A stretch of 64,000 bases of DNA. Source: Rubrivivax sp. Its GTDB lineage: Bacteria; Pseudomonadota; Gammaproteobacteria; Burkholderiales; Burkholderiaceae_C. The notes beneath the pieces were generated by a model. The model was given only the letters and a program-made list of their open reading frames with translations. It made no database searches and was not told the DNA's origin. The position numbers and the translations under genes were made by a program. The stretch lies in NCBI GenBank assembly GCA_016707445.1, contig JADJHR010000003.1:496001-560000 (forward strand), in the 5' to 3' direction. This document shows, piece by piece, positions 38,440 to 46,841 of the stretch (within the stretch, counting starts at the first letter, position 1; each line of letters starts with the position of its first letter).

Positions 38440-38850
38440 ATGGCAACCTCCAAGAAGACATCGACCCCTGCTGCGGCCAAGAAGGCTGCATCGACCCCGA
38501 AAGCGGCCAAGGCCGCCGCGCCCGGCGCCGCGATGAAGCCGATCAAGGCGGCCCTGAACAAGACCAGCCTGGTTGCGCATCTGGCCGAAGCGTCGGCAGT
38601 GGACGTCAAGTCCGTCAAGGCCGTTGTCGCCGCGCTCGAGGCCACGATGCTGGCGTCGGTCAGCAAGAAGGGCCTGGGCGGTTTCACGCTGCCTGGCCTG
38701 CTGAAGGTCAGCGTCATCAACGTGCCGGCGAAGAAGAAGCGCAGCGGCATCGACCCCTTCACCAAGCAGGAGCGGATGTTTGCGGCCAAGCCCGCCAGCG
38801 TGAAGATCAAGACCCGTGCGCTGAAGAAGCTGAAGGACGCGGCGGCCTGA
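38440..38850 (+). CDS. HU-like DNA-binding protein with Lys/Ala-rich N-terminal tail
   Basis: A 136-residue nucleoid protein. Residues 1-36 form a basic tail rich in Lys, Ala and Pro (STPAAAKKAASTPKAAKAAA), resembling eukaryotic histone H1 tails. Residues about 38-130 make an HU-type fold (LNKTSLVAHLAEASAVDVKSV, KGLGGFTLPGLLKVSVINVP, and an arm region KKKRSGIDPFTKQERMF). Ordinary HU has about 90 residues; the extra tail marks a class seen in Burkholderiales and other bacteria that likely compacts DNA or binds nucleic acid more tightly. It stands alone with a good 3' hairpin. Confidence 0.85.
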   Translation: MATSKKTSTPAAAKKAASTPKAAKAAAPGAAMKPIKAALNKTSLVAHLAEASAVDVKSVKAVVAALEATMLASVSKKGLGGFTLPGLLKVSVINVPAKKKRSGIDPFTKQERMFAAKPASVKIKTRALKKLKDAAA

Positions 38851-38880
38851 CGCTGGCGCCTGCATGGGTGTCGCCAGCGT
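38850..38880 (+). terminator. possible terminator hairpin after HU-like gene
   Basis: A nine-base-pair inverted repeat (ACGCTGGCG, complement at 38872-38880) lies directly at the stop codon. No T run follows, so it may be an mRNA 3' stabiliser instead. Confidence 0.4.
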
Positions 38881-38935
38881 CTGCGCGGCACCCATCGGCG
38901 TATCCTGTGGTCATCCACCGCATTCAGGAACGCCC

Positions 38936-39070
38936 ATGACCTTGTGTCCGATCGCCGTCGTTGCCGGCTGCAAGAAGTGCCCAGCCTTTGCAGTCTGCCC
39001 TTTGAAGACGGTGATCGGCGACATGCCCAAGGACAAGCCGGCACCGCCGGCGGGCCGCAAGAAAAAGTAG
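38936..39070 (+). CDS. 44-aa cysteine-rich small protein
   Basis: A 44-residue protein with four Cys in the pattern C4-x7-C12-x2-C15-x5-C21-P, followed by a Lys/Pro tail (PKDKPAPPAGRKKK). The start at ATG 38936 has AGGA upstream; a longer start at 38864 would only add residues without a signal. Four Cys in 18 residues suggests a small metal or iron-sulfur site. The family is unknown to me. It ends two bases before the convergent ArsR gene. Confidence 0.65.
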   Translation: MTLCPIAVVAGCKKCPAFAVCPLKTVIGDMPKDKPAPPAGRKKK

Positions 39071-39071
39071 C

Positions 39072-39464
39072 TCAGCGCGCGCCGGCCGGCAGCAGGCGTT
39101 CGTTGCTGGGCACGTCATCACCGCCATCCATTTCGATGGCCACCTGCGTGCACACCGCGCGGCACAGCGTGGCCACGCGCTCGCTCTGCAGCCGGTAGTA
39201 GATCTGCGTGCTGTCGCGCCGTTTGCCCAGCACGCCGGCGCGGTAGAGCGTGGCCAGGTGCTGCGACATGTTGGGCTGCGTGGTGTCGATCTGCGCCAGC
39301 AGGTCGGACACGTTGCGCTCGCCGTTGCACACGGCGCTGATGATCTTCAGCCGCACCGGCGTCGACAGCAGCGCGAACAACTCGGCCACCGACTCGAACA
39401 CCGCGTCGGCGTTCGCTGCCCCGGGCTTGTGCACGGGGCTGTCGAAGGCGGGCGGGTTTTTCAT
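39072..39464 (-). CDS. soxR: ArsR/SmtB family regulator, probable sox repressor (SoxR-like)
   Basis: A 130-residue winged-helix regulator. The recognition region is VSDLLAQIDTTQPNMSQHLATLYRAGVLGKRRDSTQIYYRL. Cys residues in ISAVCNGER and TLCRAVCTQ could form the redox or persulfide switch seen in SoxR/BigR/SqrR relatives. It is the last gene of the leftward soxH unit, overlapping the preceding cytochrome gene by four bases. That places it behind palindromic site 1 and implies it controls its own synthesis. The symbol is inferred from gene neighbourhood and family, not proven. Confidence 0.7.
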   Translation of the reverse strand: MKNPPAFDSPVHKPGAANADAVFESVAELFALLSTPVRLKIISAVCNGERNVSDLLAQIDTTQPNMSQHLATLYRAGVLGKRRDSTQIYYRLQSERVATLCRAVCTQVAIEMDGGDDVPSNERLLPAGAR

Positions 39465-39826
39465 GGCGAGGCCTTGAAGCGGTAGTGGTCGCGCTGCAGC
39501 ACCGCCGCCACGGCATGCACGTCTTCGGGGAACAGTTGCAGCTTGAGTTCGGTGCTGCACATCTCGACCATCGCCAGCAAGGCCGCAGGGCGGCTGATGC
39601 GACCCTGCGGCCGGTAGATGGCGCTGCCATCCCCGCCGACCTGGCGGATGTGGCAGCTGCTGCAGCGATGCTCGAGTATCAGCTTCTCGCCCAGCGCCAG
39701 GTCGGCACCACGGAACTCGGCCGGCACGGTTTCGGCGGCCTGTGCAGGCATCGCCGCTGCCAGCAGCACCGGCAGCAGCACTGACGCCAGACCGTTCAGC
39801 ATGCGTTGAAGTTTCGGTCCGGTCAT
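39461..39826 (-). CDS. periplasmic monohaem c-type cytochrome
   Basis: A 121-residue secreted cytochrome with a signal peptide (LNGLASVLLPVLLAAAMPAQA). It has one haem-binding motif, CSSCH, in LILEHRCSSCHIRQVGG, and a Met candidate for the axial ligand in MVEMCSTEL. Small cytochromes of this kind carry electrons in sulfur-oxidation loci. The upstream gene is the thioredoxin-like protein, 13 bp away. Confidence 0.8.
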   Translation of the reverse strand: MTGPKLQRMLNGLASVLLPVLLAAAMPAQAAETVPAEFRGADLALGEKLILEHRCSSCHIRQVGGDGSAIYRPQGRISRPAALLAMVEMCSTELKLQLFPEDVHAVAAVLQRDHYRFKASP

Positions 39827-39839
39827 ACCGCAATCTCCG

Positions 39840-40409
39840 TCAGGCTTGTGCCCAGCGTGTCAGGCCGAGCACGTCTTCTTCGAACATCTCGCCGCGGATG
39901 ACTTCACGCAGACGTTGCTGCCGATCGACCACGCAGGTCAGTGGAATGCCTGGCTTGCGGCTCAGCGCGACGTGCAGCGGCAGCTGGTCCATCGTGACCT
40001 CAAAGCCCAGTTGGCGCCGGGCCAGATAGCGTTGCACGAGCTCGACCTTCTCGTCGTGGGCCACGGCCAGGATGCGCAGCGGCATGCCGCGCGAACTGTC
40101 GAGCAGCTTCTGCACATGCACGTTGTGGCGCGCGCAGAACGGGCAGGTGGTGGAGAAGAACACCACCACGCTGGCGGCCTGGCCCGGCTGCGGCGGATCG
40201 AGCCGGCGGCCATCGAGCAAATGCACCGTCGGCCAATGCACGCGCTCGCCCAGCGCCGGTTGCTGTATCACTGCGGCGGCATCACCTGCCGCAGCAGCCT
40301 TCACGCCGCGCTGCAACATCAGGCCGGCCGCTCCGACGGCGGCTGCCGACAGCTGACCCAGCCAGCGTCGCCGGGACAGCGGCAGCCTCGATCGCGCGGA
40401 CGCACTCAT
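39840..40409 (-). CDS. TlpA/SoxW-like thioredoxin-fold protein
   Basis: A 189-residue periplasmic redox protein. The N-terminus is a twin-arginine-type signal (LSRRRWLGQLSAAAVG). The thioredoxin-like active site is STTCPFCARHN, and cis-Pro context GIPLTCVVD occurs near the C-terminus, with an additional Cys in LTCVV. In Paracoccus sox loci SoxW is a periplasmic thioredoxin that keeps SoxY reduced. I infer the same role from position between soxH and the cytochrome, overlapping soxH by four bases. Confidence 0.75.
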   Translation of the reverse strand: MSASARSRLPLSRRRWLGQLSAAAVGAAGLMLQRGVKAAAAGDAAAVIQQPALGERVHWPTVHLLDGRRLDPPQPGQAASVVVFFSTTCPFCARHNVHVQKLLDSSRGMPLRILAVAHDEKVELVQRYLARRQLGFEVTMDQLPLHVALSRKPGIPLTCVVDRQQRLREVIRGEMFEEDVLGLTRWAQA

Positions 40410-41404
40410 TTGGCTTCCTGCTCCATCAGTAAATAGGTGTTGTAGGCATTCATTCGGTTGGCAGCGGCAAACAACGGCAGCGAAGCGTAGCGCGACCAGT
40501 CGGTGCGTGCATAGGCCTCGTCGAAGGGTTCGAGGTTGCGCGCCGCGTCGCCCATGGCCTGGCGCAGGTAATTCAGGTAGTCGCGTGTGAGCTGCAGGTC
40601 GTCGGCCGGCTGGCGGGACAGCGGCCCGTGGCCGGTGACCAGCAAGGTTGGCCGCAGCTCGAGCATGCGGTCGAGCGCGGCGATCCAGCGCCGGCTGTCG
40701 GCCTGGCCGACGAAGGGGATGCGGCCGCGAAAGACGATGTCGCCGGCGAACAGCACGCCCGTGGCCGGGTCGTACATCACCAGGTCCTCGACAGTGTGTG
40801 CGGGGCCGACGTGGCGCAGCCGGAACTGGCGCGACCCCAGGTTCAGCACCAGATCGTCGTTGCGCCCGCCTTCGCCCAGCCAGAGGTCAGGCGTGACCAG
40901 CCGCGTGTTCTCGTCGACCCAGGGGAACAGGTCCTGGCGGCTGGCCTGCAGCCGCAGCCGGGCGTTGTCACTGGCCAGGTAGTCGCGGCAGCCGACATGG
41001 GCAACGATGCGTGCACCGGTGGCCTTGAAGACCTGAAGGCCGTAGATGTGGTCGGCATGGCAGTGCGTCACCACCACGTAGCGCACCGGCTGCGCCGTTT
41101 TCTCCCGGATCAGCGCCAGCAGGCGTTCGGCCAAGGGCGGCGAGCCCAGTGCGTCGATCACCAGCACGCCGTCGGGCGTGATCACGAAGGCTGCGTTGGA
41201 GATGAAGTTCTGGTTGGCACTTGATCCCAGCGCCGACTGGCCCTGCACGAACCAGGTGTCGGCAGCCACCGGTTCGGCGCGCATCGACACGGTGTCGGCC
41301 GGCCGGGTCGTCTGTGCGACGGCGCCCGCGGCCAGCAGCAAGCCGGCCAGGACCATCCACATCCGGCGTGCTGATCGACGAGGGTGCACGAGGCCAGGTT
41401 GCAT
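40406..41404 (-). CDS. soxH: SoxH-like MBL-fold metallohydrolase (quinoprotein relay system type)
   Basis: A 332-residue secreted metallo-beta-lactamase fold protein. The signal region is MWMVLAGLLLAAGAVAQ. The metal site THCHADHIYGLQVFKAT is at about residues 112-128, with later metal ligands HVGPAHTVEDL, FAGDIVFRG and TGHGPLSR. It groups by wording with SoxH and quinoprotein-relay hydrolases. It begins the leftward unit that ends with the ArsR gene, and starts 12 bp from operator site 1. The exact start is uncertain because no Shine-Dalgarno is visible at either possible ATG. Confidence 0.8.
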   Translation of the reverse strand: MQPGLVHPRRSARRMWMVLAGLLLAAGAVAQTTRPADTVSMRAEPVAADTWFVQGQSALGSSANQNFISNAAFVITPDGVLVIDALGSPPLAERLLALIREKTAQPVRYVVVTHCHADHIYGLQVFKATGARIVAHVGCRDYLASDNARLRLQASRQDLFPWVDENTRLVTPDLWLGEGGRNDDLVLNLGSRQFRLRHVGPAHTVEDLVMYDPATGVLFAGDIVFRGRIPFVGQADSRRWIAALDRMLELRPTLLVTGHGPLSRQPADDLQLTRDYLNYLRQAMGDAARNLEPFDEAYARTDWSRYASLPLFAAANRMNAYNTYLLMEQEAK

Positions 41405-41416
41405 AGGGATAACGCT

Positions 41417-41436
41417 ACATACGAATGCTCTGATAT
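41417..41436. promoter_or_regulatory. sox palindromic operator, site 1
   Basis: Read on the minus strand it is ATATCAG-AGCATT-CGTATGT. It lies between the divergent soxH unit (start 41404) and fccAB (start 41497), so it can control both directions. It matches sites 2-4 in all seven bases of the left half. Confidence 0.7.
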
Positions 41437-41496
41437 ATCGCGGACACTATACGCTGGCAAAGCTCGGCACCGCAAGCCGATCAAGAAAGGAACAGC

Positions 41497-41823
41497 ATGA
41501 AGTCAGTCGTGCCGGCGTTGGCCCTGGTGGTCACGTTCTTGTGCCTCTCGGGCACCGCCTGGGGTCAGGCTTCGGCCCAGTCGCAGCGTCTGGCGCTGCG
41601 TTCGATGGCCTCGGGCTGCGCCCAATGCCATGGCACCGATGGCCGTGCCGTGCCGGGCGAGGCCATGGTGCGCCTGGCCGGCCTGCCGCGCCAACATCTG
41701 CTGACGCAATTGATGGCCTTTCGCACTGGCGACCGCAAGGCGACCATCATGCATCAGATCACGCGGGGCTATTCCGAACTGCAGCTCGAGATGCTGGCCG
41801 ACTACTTTGCGGGGCAGAAATGA
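41497..41823 (+). CDS. fccA: monohaem cytochrome c subunit of flavocytochrome c sulfide dehydrogenase (FccA/SoxE-like)
   Basis: A 108-residue periplasmic cytochrome with a Sec signal (ALALVVTFLCLSGTAWGQA) and one haem site, CAQCH, at about residues 41-45. Its stop codon overlaps the start of the FAD subunit by four bases, which is the fixed arrangement of flavocytochrome c sulfide dehydrogenase. Together they oxidise sulfide and pass electrons to soluble cytochrome. It is divergent from soxH across operator site 1. Confidence 0.83.
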   Translation: MKSVVPALALVVTFLCLSGTAWGQASAQSQRLALRSMASGCAQCHGTDGRAVPGEAMVRLAGLPRQHLLTQLMAFRTGDRKATIMHQITRGYSELQLEMLADYFAGQK

Positions 41824-43145
41824 ACAACCGCGACTTCACATTCAATCCCGAGGCGGTGTCGCCAGCGCCGCGACGCCGCGTGCTGAAGGCCATGGCCCTG
41901 GCCGGTGCGGCCTGGCCGCTGGCATCGTTGACCGGTTGCGCCAGCGTGGGCGGCAAGCGCCCGCAGGTGGTGGTGGTCGGCGCCGGCTGGGGCGGCAGCA
42001 CCGCGGCCAAGTACCTGCGCCTGTTCTCCGACCAGCGCATCGACGTCACGCTGATCGAACCCAACGCGGCCTTCGTGTCCTGCCCCATCAGCAATCTGGT
42101 GCTGTCGGGCAAGCGCCAGCTGGCCGACATCACCATGGGCTACGAGCAGCTGGTGGTCAAACACGGTGTGCGCCTGATCCGCGGCCGCGTGGCGTCGATC
42201 GACGCCACCCAGCGCCAGCTGAAGCTTGAAGACGGCCAGAGCCTGGGCTACGACAAGCTGGTGCTCGCACCCGGTGTGGACATGATGTGGAACAATGTGC
42301 AGGGCCTGCAGGCCGCACATGCCGAAGGCCGCATCCTGCATGCCTGGAAGGCGGGCGCCGAAACGGTGGCGCTGCGTCGCCAGCTCGAGGCCATGCGCGA
42401 TGGCGGCACCTACGCGATCGTGATCCCCGAGGCGCCTTACCGCTGCCCGCCCGGCCCCTACGAGCGGGCCAGCGTGGTGGCCGCGTACTTCAAGCGCGAG
42501 AAGCCGCGCTCGAAGGTGCTGATCCTCGACGGCAACCCCGACGTCACCAGCAAGGGGCCGCTGTTCAAGAAGGCCTGGGCCGAGTTCTACGGCCCGATGC
42601 TGGAATACCGCAGCCAGCACAAGGCGGTGGCGGTCGACGCGCGCAGCAACACCGTCAAGTTCGAGGTGCAGGACGATGTCAGGGCCGACGTGCTGAACGT
42701 GCTGCCGCCCATGCGTGCCGGTGACCTCGTGGTCAAGGCCGGGCTGGCCAACGCCAATGCGCGCTGGTGCCATGTGGATTTTCTCAACTTCGAATCCACC
42801 GTGGCCCGGCACGTGCACGTGATCGGCGATTCGATCCAGGTGGCACCGGGCATGCCCAAGTCGGGGCACATGGCCAATTCGCACGCCAAGGTGACGGCGG
42901 CAGCGCTGACGGCCGAACTGCTGGGTCTGCCTGCCAATGCACACCCGATGCTGACCAACGTCTGCATGAGCTTCGTCGACGACAGCCACGTGATCCACGT
43001 CGCCAGCGTGCACGAGTACGTGCCGACGCAGAAGACCTTTCGCACCGTCGGCGGATCGGGTGGTGTGTCCGACGTGCGCTCCGACCTCGAGGCGGTCTAC
43101 ACGCAGGGCTGGGCGCGCAACATCTGGGCTGACATGCTGACCTGA
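41820..43145 (+). CDS. soxF: flavocytochrome c sulfide dehydrogenase flavoprotein (FccB/SoxF)
   Basis: A 441-residue periplasmic flavoprotein. A twin-arginine-like signal begins APRRRVLKAMALAGAAWPL. The FAD loop is VVVGAGWGGSTAAKYL, with the conserved Cys of FVSCPISN and a second Cys in NVCMSFVDDSH that forms the redox disulfide next to FAD in FccB. The C-terminal segment GDSIQVAPGMPKSGHMANSHAK is the usual FAD/quinone-like block. It oxidises sulfide to sulfur and donates to the haem subunit encoded just upstream. Confidence 0.9.
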   Translation: MNNRDFTFNPEAVSPAPRRRVLKAMALAGAAWPLASLTGCASVGGKRPQVVVVGAGWGGSTAAKYLRLFSDQRIDVTLIEPNAAFVSCPISNLVLSGKRQLADITMGYEQLVVKHGVRLIRGRVASIDATQRQLKLEDGQSLGYDKLVLAPGVDMMWNNVQGLQAAHAEGRILHAWKAGAETVALRRQLEAMRDGGTYAIVIPEAPYRCPPGPYERASVVAAYFKREKPRSKVLILDGNPDVTSKGPLFKKAWAEFYGPMLEYRSQHKAVAVDARSNTVKFEVQDDVRADVLNVLPPMRAGDLVVKAGLANANARWCHVDFLNFESTVARHVHVIGDSIQVAPGMPKSGHMANSHAKVTAAALTAELLGLPANAHPMLTNVCMSFVDDSHVIHVASVHEYVPTQKTFRTVGGSGGVSDVRSDLEAVYTQGWARNIWADMLT

Positions 43146-43187
43146 TCGAAGTCAAGGCGACGAGGGCCGGAGCGGCGCATCATCGGC

Positions 43188-43207
43188 ACATCAGCAATCG
43201 CTGATAT
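43188..43207. promoter_or_regulatory. sox palindromic operator, site 2
   Basis: ACATCAG-CAATCG-CTGATAT, with an inner perfect palindrome ATCAGC-AATC-GCTGAT at 43190-43205. It ends 17 bp before the start codon of the YeeE/YedE transporter, so it would overlap the promoter or the ribosome binding region. Confidence 0.75.
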
Positions 43208-43224
43208 TGAAGACCCAAACCGCC

Positions 43225-44355
43225 ATGTCCGCAGCCTTGATCGAAACCAGCCTGGTGCGGCTGGGTGAAACTGGTGCCACGGCGTTGGCGGGTGCGTTGA
43301 TCGGGCTGCTGTTCGGCTTCTTCGCGCACCGCTCGCGCTTCTGCCTGCGCTCGGCGGTGATCGAGTTCGCGCGCGGCACGCGCGAGGGCAAGCTCACCGT
43401 CTGGCTGTTCACCTTCGCCAGCGCCGTGCTGCTGACGCAGGCCTTTGTCGTCGCCGGCTGGCTGGACGTGAGCCAGGCGCGCCAGTTGTCTGCGCGCGGC
43501 AGCCTGTCGGGCGCGGCCGTGGGTGGCGCGATGTTCGGTGTTGGCATGATCCTGGCCCGCGGCTGCAGCAGCCGGCTGCTGGTGCTGGCGGCGCAGGGCA
43601 ACCTGCGCGCGCTGCTGTCGGGCCTGGTGTTCGCGGTCACCGCGCAGTCGGCACTGAACGGGCTGTTGTCGCCCTTGCGGCTGGCGATCTCGGGCTGGTG
43701 GACGGTGGAAGGCGGTCATGCGCGTGACGTGCTGGCGCTCACCGGTCTGGGCCATGTCGGCGGCCTGGCCTTCGGCGGTCTGTGGCTGGCCGCGGCGCTG
43801 GTCTGGGCGCGGCGTCAGCAGGTTCGCTTCTGGGGCTGGTTCGGCGCCATTGGCGTGGGCGTGACGGTGGCGCTGGCCTGGCTCACCACCTTTCACATCG
43901 CGCACGCCGCGTTCGACACAATGCCGCCGGTGCAAAGCCTGAGCTTCACCGGCCCTGCAGCCGACATGCTGATGCTGGTGCTGTCGCCACCCGGGCAGCC
44001 GCTGAAGTTCGACCTCGGCCTGGTGCCCGGGGTCTTCCTCGGGGCCTTCGTCTCGGCGCTGCTGTGGAAGGAATTGCGCCTGGAAGGCTTCCAGGGTGGT
44101 CAAGCCATGCGCCGCTACATCGTCGGTGCCTTGCTGATGGGTTTTGGCGGCATGCTGGCCGGCGGTTGTGCCGTGGGTGCCGGAGTGTCGGGCGCCGCAG
44201 TGTTCACGTTGACCTCGTTCGTCACGCTGGCCACGATCTGGGCCGCCGCGGTGCTGACCGACCGCCTGCTCGACCGACCGCGTGAGTCCGCTGCGGCTGG
44301 GGCTAGCCCGGCGTTGCCGGGGCCTGATCTGCAACCCAGCTACGCGCGGCCCTGA
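43225..44355 (+). CDS. soxT: YeeE/YedE family sulfur-compound transporter (SoxT/TsuA-like)
   Basis: A 376-residue inner membrane protein with about nine helices. The paired Cys-containing motifs of the family are HRSRFCLRSAVIEFARG near the N-terminus, ARGCSSRLLVLAAQGNLRAL in the middle, and GGCAVGAGVSGAAV near the C-terminus. TsuA of this family imports thiosulfate, and SoxT homologues act in sox regulation or uptake. The start is the ATG at 43225, with operator site 2 just upstream. The gene is convergent with soxB, and the hairpin at 44349-44358 spans its stop. Confidence 0.82.
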   Translation: MSAALIETSLVRLGETGATALAGALIGLLFGFFAHRSRFCLRSAVIEFARGTREGKLTVWLFTFASAVLLTQAFVVAGWLDVSQARQLSARGSLSGAAVGGAMFGVGMILARGCSSRLLVLAAQGNLRALLSGLVFAVTAQSALNGLLSPLRLAISGWWTVEGGHARDVLALTGLGHVGGLAFGGLWLAAALVWARRQQVRFWGWFGAIGVGVTVALAWLTTFHIAHAAFDTMPPVQSLSFTGPAADMLMLVLSPPGQPLKFDLGLVPGVFLGAFVSALLWKELRLEGFQGGQAMRRYIVGALLMGFGGMLAGGCAVGAGVSGAAVFTLTSFVTLATIWAAAVLTDRLLDRPRESAAAGASPALPGPDLQPSYARP

Positions 44356-44372
44356 GGGCCGAGCGTGGGCCC
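44345..44372. terminator. possible terminator between convergent soxT and soxB
   Basis: The sequence CGGCCCTGAGGGCCG forms a tight GC stem (six pairs) whose loop holds the soxT stop codon; a second GGGCCC follows. There is no T tract. The role is inferred from position. Confidence 0.3.
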
Positions 44373-44383
44373 TCATCAGCCCC

Positions 44384-46116
44384 TCAGACCATACCCGGGT
44401 TGCCGGCGACGCCCACCAGCCGCGGCGTGTTGATGCGGCGTGGCTTGACGCGCCCACCCTGGCTCTTCAGCCAGGTTTCGACGACGTCCCACACCGGTTT
44501 CACGCCGGGTGCCGACTTGGCTTCTTCGGCCACCGGGGCCCAGCCGGCGACCTTGTAGGTCTTGCCGGCCTCGATCGGTTTGCCCTGCAGCCGCATGTCG
44601 CTGATGCGGCTGCCCATCTTCTCGTTCGGTGTGCAGGTGTAGCTCAGGCCGCCCACGCGCACCATGTCACCGCCCTGCTGGTAGTAGGGGTCGGGGTTGA
44701 ACAGGTTGTCGGCCACGTCCTCGAGCACGGTCTTGATCGTCTCGCCGCTCATCGGATTGAGCGTGGCGTAGGGGTAGGTGATGGCCAGCTGGTCCATCAG
44801 CAGCTCGCGCGTGATGGTGTCGCCCGGCAGCAGGCTGGTGCCCCAACGAAAGCCGGGGCTGAACGCGAGGTCGGCGCCCTGCACCTCGATCAGCGCGTCG
44901 CAGATGAGCTGGTCCCAGCTGCCGTTGAAGTTGCCGCGGCGGTACAGCAGGCCGTCGGAGACCGCCAGCTTCTCGGCCAGCTTGCTCTCGAAGGGTGCGC
45001 GCACCTTGCTGATCAGCGCGTCCATCTCGGGGTCGGCCTGAAGCTGGTTGGCAAAGATCGGCAGCAGCTTGTAGCGGAAGTCGGTCACCTTGCCGTCCTT
45101 GACCTGGAAATCCATCACGCCCAGAAACTTGCTGTTGCTGCCGGCATTGGTGACCAGCGTGGTGCCGCCGGCGTTCTTCACCGGCACCGCCAGCGGCACA
45201 CCGTCGTGCGTGTGGCCGCCGAAGATGGCGTCGATGCCACGCACGCGGCTGGCCATCTTCAGGTCGACGTCCATGCCGTTGTGGCTGAGCACGACGACCA
45301 CCTGCGCACCCTTGGCACGCGCTTCGTCGACCATCTTCTGCAGGTTGTCGTCCTGGATGCCGAAGCTCCAGTCGGCCACCATGTAGCGCGGGTTGGCGAT
45401 CGGCGTGTACGGGAAGGCCTGGCCGATGATGGCCACCGGCACCGCGTTGATTTCGCGGATCACGTAGGGCGGGAACACCGGGTCGCCGAAGTCGTTGGTC
45501 TTGACGTTCTGCGCGACGAAGTCGACCCGACCCTTGAAGTCCTTGTCGATGATCTGCTTGACCCGGTCCATGCCATAGGTGAACTCCCAATGGCCGGTCA
45601 TCACGTCCACGCCCAGCAGCTTGCAGGCGTCGACCATGTCCTGGGCGTTGGTCCACAGCGACGTGGCCGAGCCCTGCCAGGTGTCGCCGCCGTCGAGCAG
45701 CAGCGCGCCGGGCCGGCTGGCCTTCAACTGCTTCACCAGCGTGGCCAGGTGCGCGAAGCCGCCCACCTTGCCGTAGCGGCGCGCGGCCTCTCGAAATCGA
45801 GCATCGTGAAGGCATGCGCCAGCGGCGTTCCAGGCGCCAGCTGCGCGCCTGCCAGCAGATGTTCACCCACGCGGTGTGGCCACCGGCCCTGCATGCTGCC
45901 CAAGCCGAGGTTGACGCTGGGCTCGCGAAAGTAGATCGGCTTGAGCTGCGCGTGGCAGTCGGTCATGTGCAGCAGCGACACGTTGCCGAAGCGCGGCAGG
46001 TCGTACAGGCCGGCCTGCGCCGTTGCGGCGTCGGCGTCGGCATGCCGACCCAGTGCCATGCCGGCCACACCGGCCGCGGAAAGCACCTGCAGGAAATCGC
46101 GCTTGCTGAGATTCAT
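44384..46116 (-). pseudogene. soxB: SoxB thiosulfohydrolase, frameshifted
   Basis: SoxB removes sulfate from thiosulfate bound to SoxY in the periplasm and uses two manganese ions. The 5' frame (46116 to about 45790) has a twin-arginine-type signal (MNLSKRDFLQVLSAAGVAG) and the first metal segment LLHMTDCHAQLKPIYFREPS. The 3' frame resumes with YGKVGGFAHLATLVKQL and runs to 44384. It holds LLLDGGDTWQGSATS, TGHWEFTYG, VVVLSHNGMDVDLKMA and GGHTHDGVP. One missing A near 45789 explains the break; with it the protein is about 577 residues, normal for SoxB. It has its own operator (site 3) upstream. Confidence 0.9.
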
Positions 46117-46120
46117 GATC

Positions 46121-46140
46121 AGATCAGTGGTGGCTGATAT
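46121..46140. promoter_or_regulatory. sox palindromic operator, site 3
   Basis: AGATCAG-TGGTGG-CTGATAT lies four bases upstream of the soxB start codon (46116) on the minus strand. It overlaps the place where a ribosome binding site would be, and no Shine-Dalgarno is seen. Confidence 0.75.
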
Positions 46141-46151
46141 TTGAGAAGCGA

Positions 46152-46172
46152 AAAAGCCCGCGCGAGCGGGCT
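46152..46172 (-). terminator. Rho-independent terminator after soxX
   Basis: On the minus strand a seven-base-pair stem AGCCCGC-TCGC-GCGGGCT is followed by a run of T. It lies just after the soxX stop (46184) and before operator site 3, so it separates the soxCDYZAX transcript from soxB. Confidence 0.8.
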
Positions 46173-46183
46173 GGGTCGGGGGT

Positions 46184-46831
46184 TCAGCGGTTGACCGGTG
46201 ACTGCGGATCGAGCAGCAGTGCCATCACGTCGCGGATCTGCTCTTCGTTGAGCAGCTTCATGTGGCCGAAGCGCGGCATGTTCGAGCAGGCCGCGTAGGC
46301 TTTGCTGTTCCACAGCTTGCCCCAGGTGTACTGCAGCGTCGCCGCACTTTCGGGCGCCAGTGGATCCTTCACGCCACGCTGCTTGCCGTAGTGGTACAGG
46401 CTGGGGCCGATGGTGCCGAAGCTGATTTCTTCCTTGCTGAGCTGGTGGCAGTTGTAGCACTGGGCGCCATTGCTCTTGGGGTCAGCGCTGCGGTCGGTCC
46501 AGGTCATGCCGCGGCCGTTTTGTGCCAGTTTCTCGCCCTTGCGCCAGTCTCCCAGGTATTGGCCGCCGCTGGGCCACTTGATGCTGGCCAGCGACTCGGC
46601 CTCGATCTGCTTGGCCACCGCGTCGCTGGGTGCCTTGTCCGACGAGCAGGCCTTCTGCCCCAGGTCATGGTTCAGGCGGTCAACCTTGGCGATGCCCTGG
46701 TCGCGGAAGCTGGCCTTGATCATCGCGTCGGCCTGGGCGTCGAGCACGTCGGGCGCCGGCAGCGAGGCGCAACCCAGGGTGAGCACAGCAGCAGCAGCGG
46801 CCAGCGTTGCCAGAAGGGTTCGTTGTTTCAT
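46184..46831 (-). CDS. soxX: SoxX c-type cytochrome
   Basis: A 215-residue periplasmic cytochrome that with SoxA links thiosulfate to the carrier SoxYZ. The N-terminus is a lipoprotein-like signal (TLAAAAAVLTLGCAS). The haem site is CYNCH (NGAQCYNCHQLSKEE) and the axial Met candidate is in CSNMPRFGH. The start at 46831 gives a normal signal; a longer start at 46891 runs into soxA. It is the last gene before the terminator at 46152-46172. Confidence 0.9.
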   Translation of the reverse strand: MKQRTLLATLAAAAAVLTLGCASLPAPDVLDAQADAMIKASFRDQGIAKVDRLNHDLGQKACSSDKAPSDAVAKQIEAESLASIKWPSGGQYLGDWRKGEKLAQNGRGMTWTDRSADPKSNGAQCYNCHQLSKEEISFGTIGPSLYHYGKQRGVKDPLAPESAATLQYTWGKLWNSKAYAACSNMPRFGHMKLLNEEQIRDVMALLLDPQSPVNR

Positions 46832-46841
46832 CGTTGTGACC

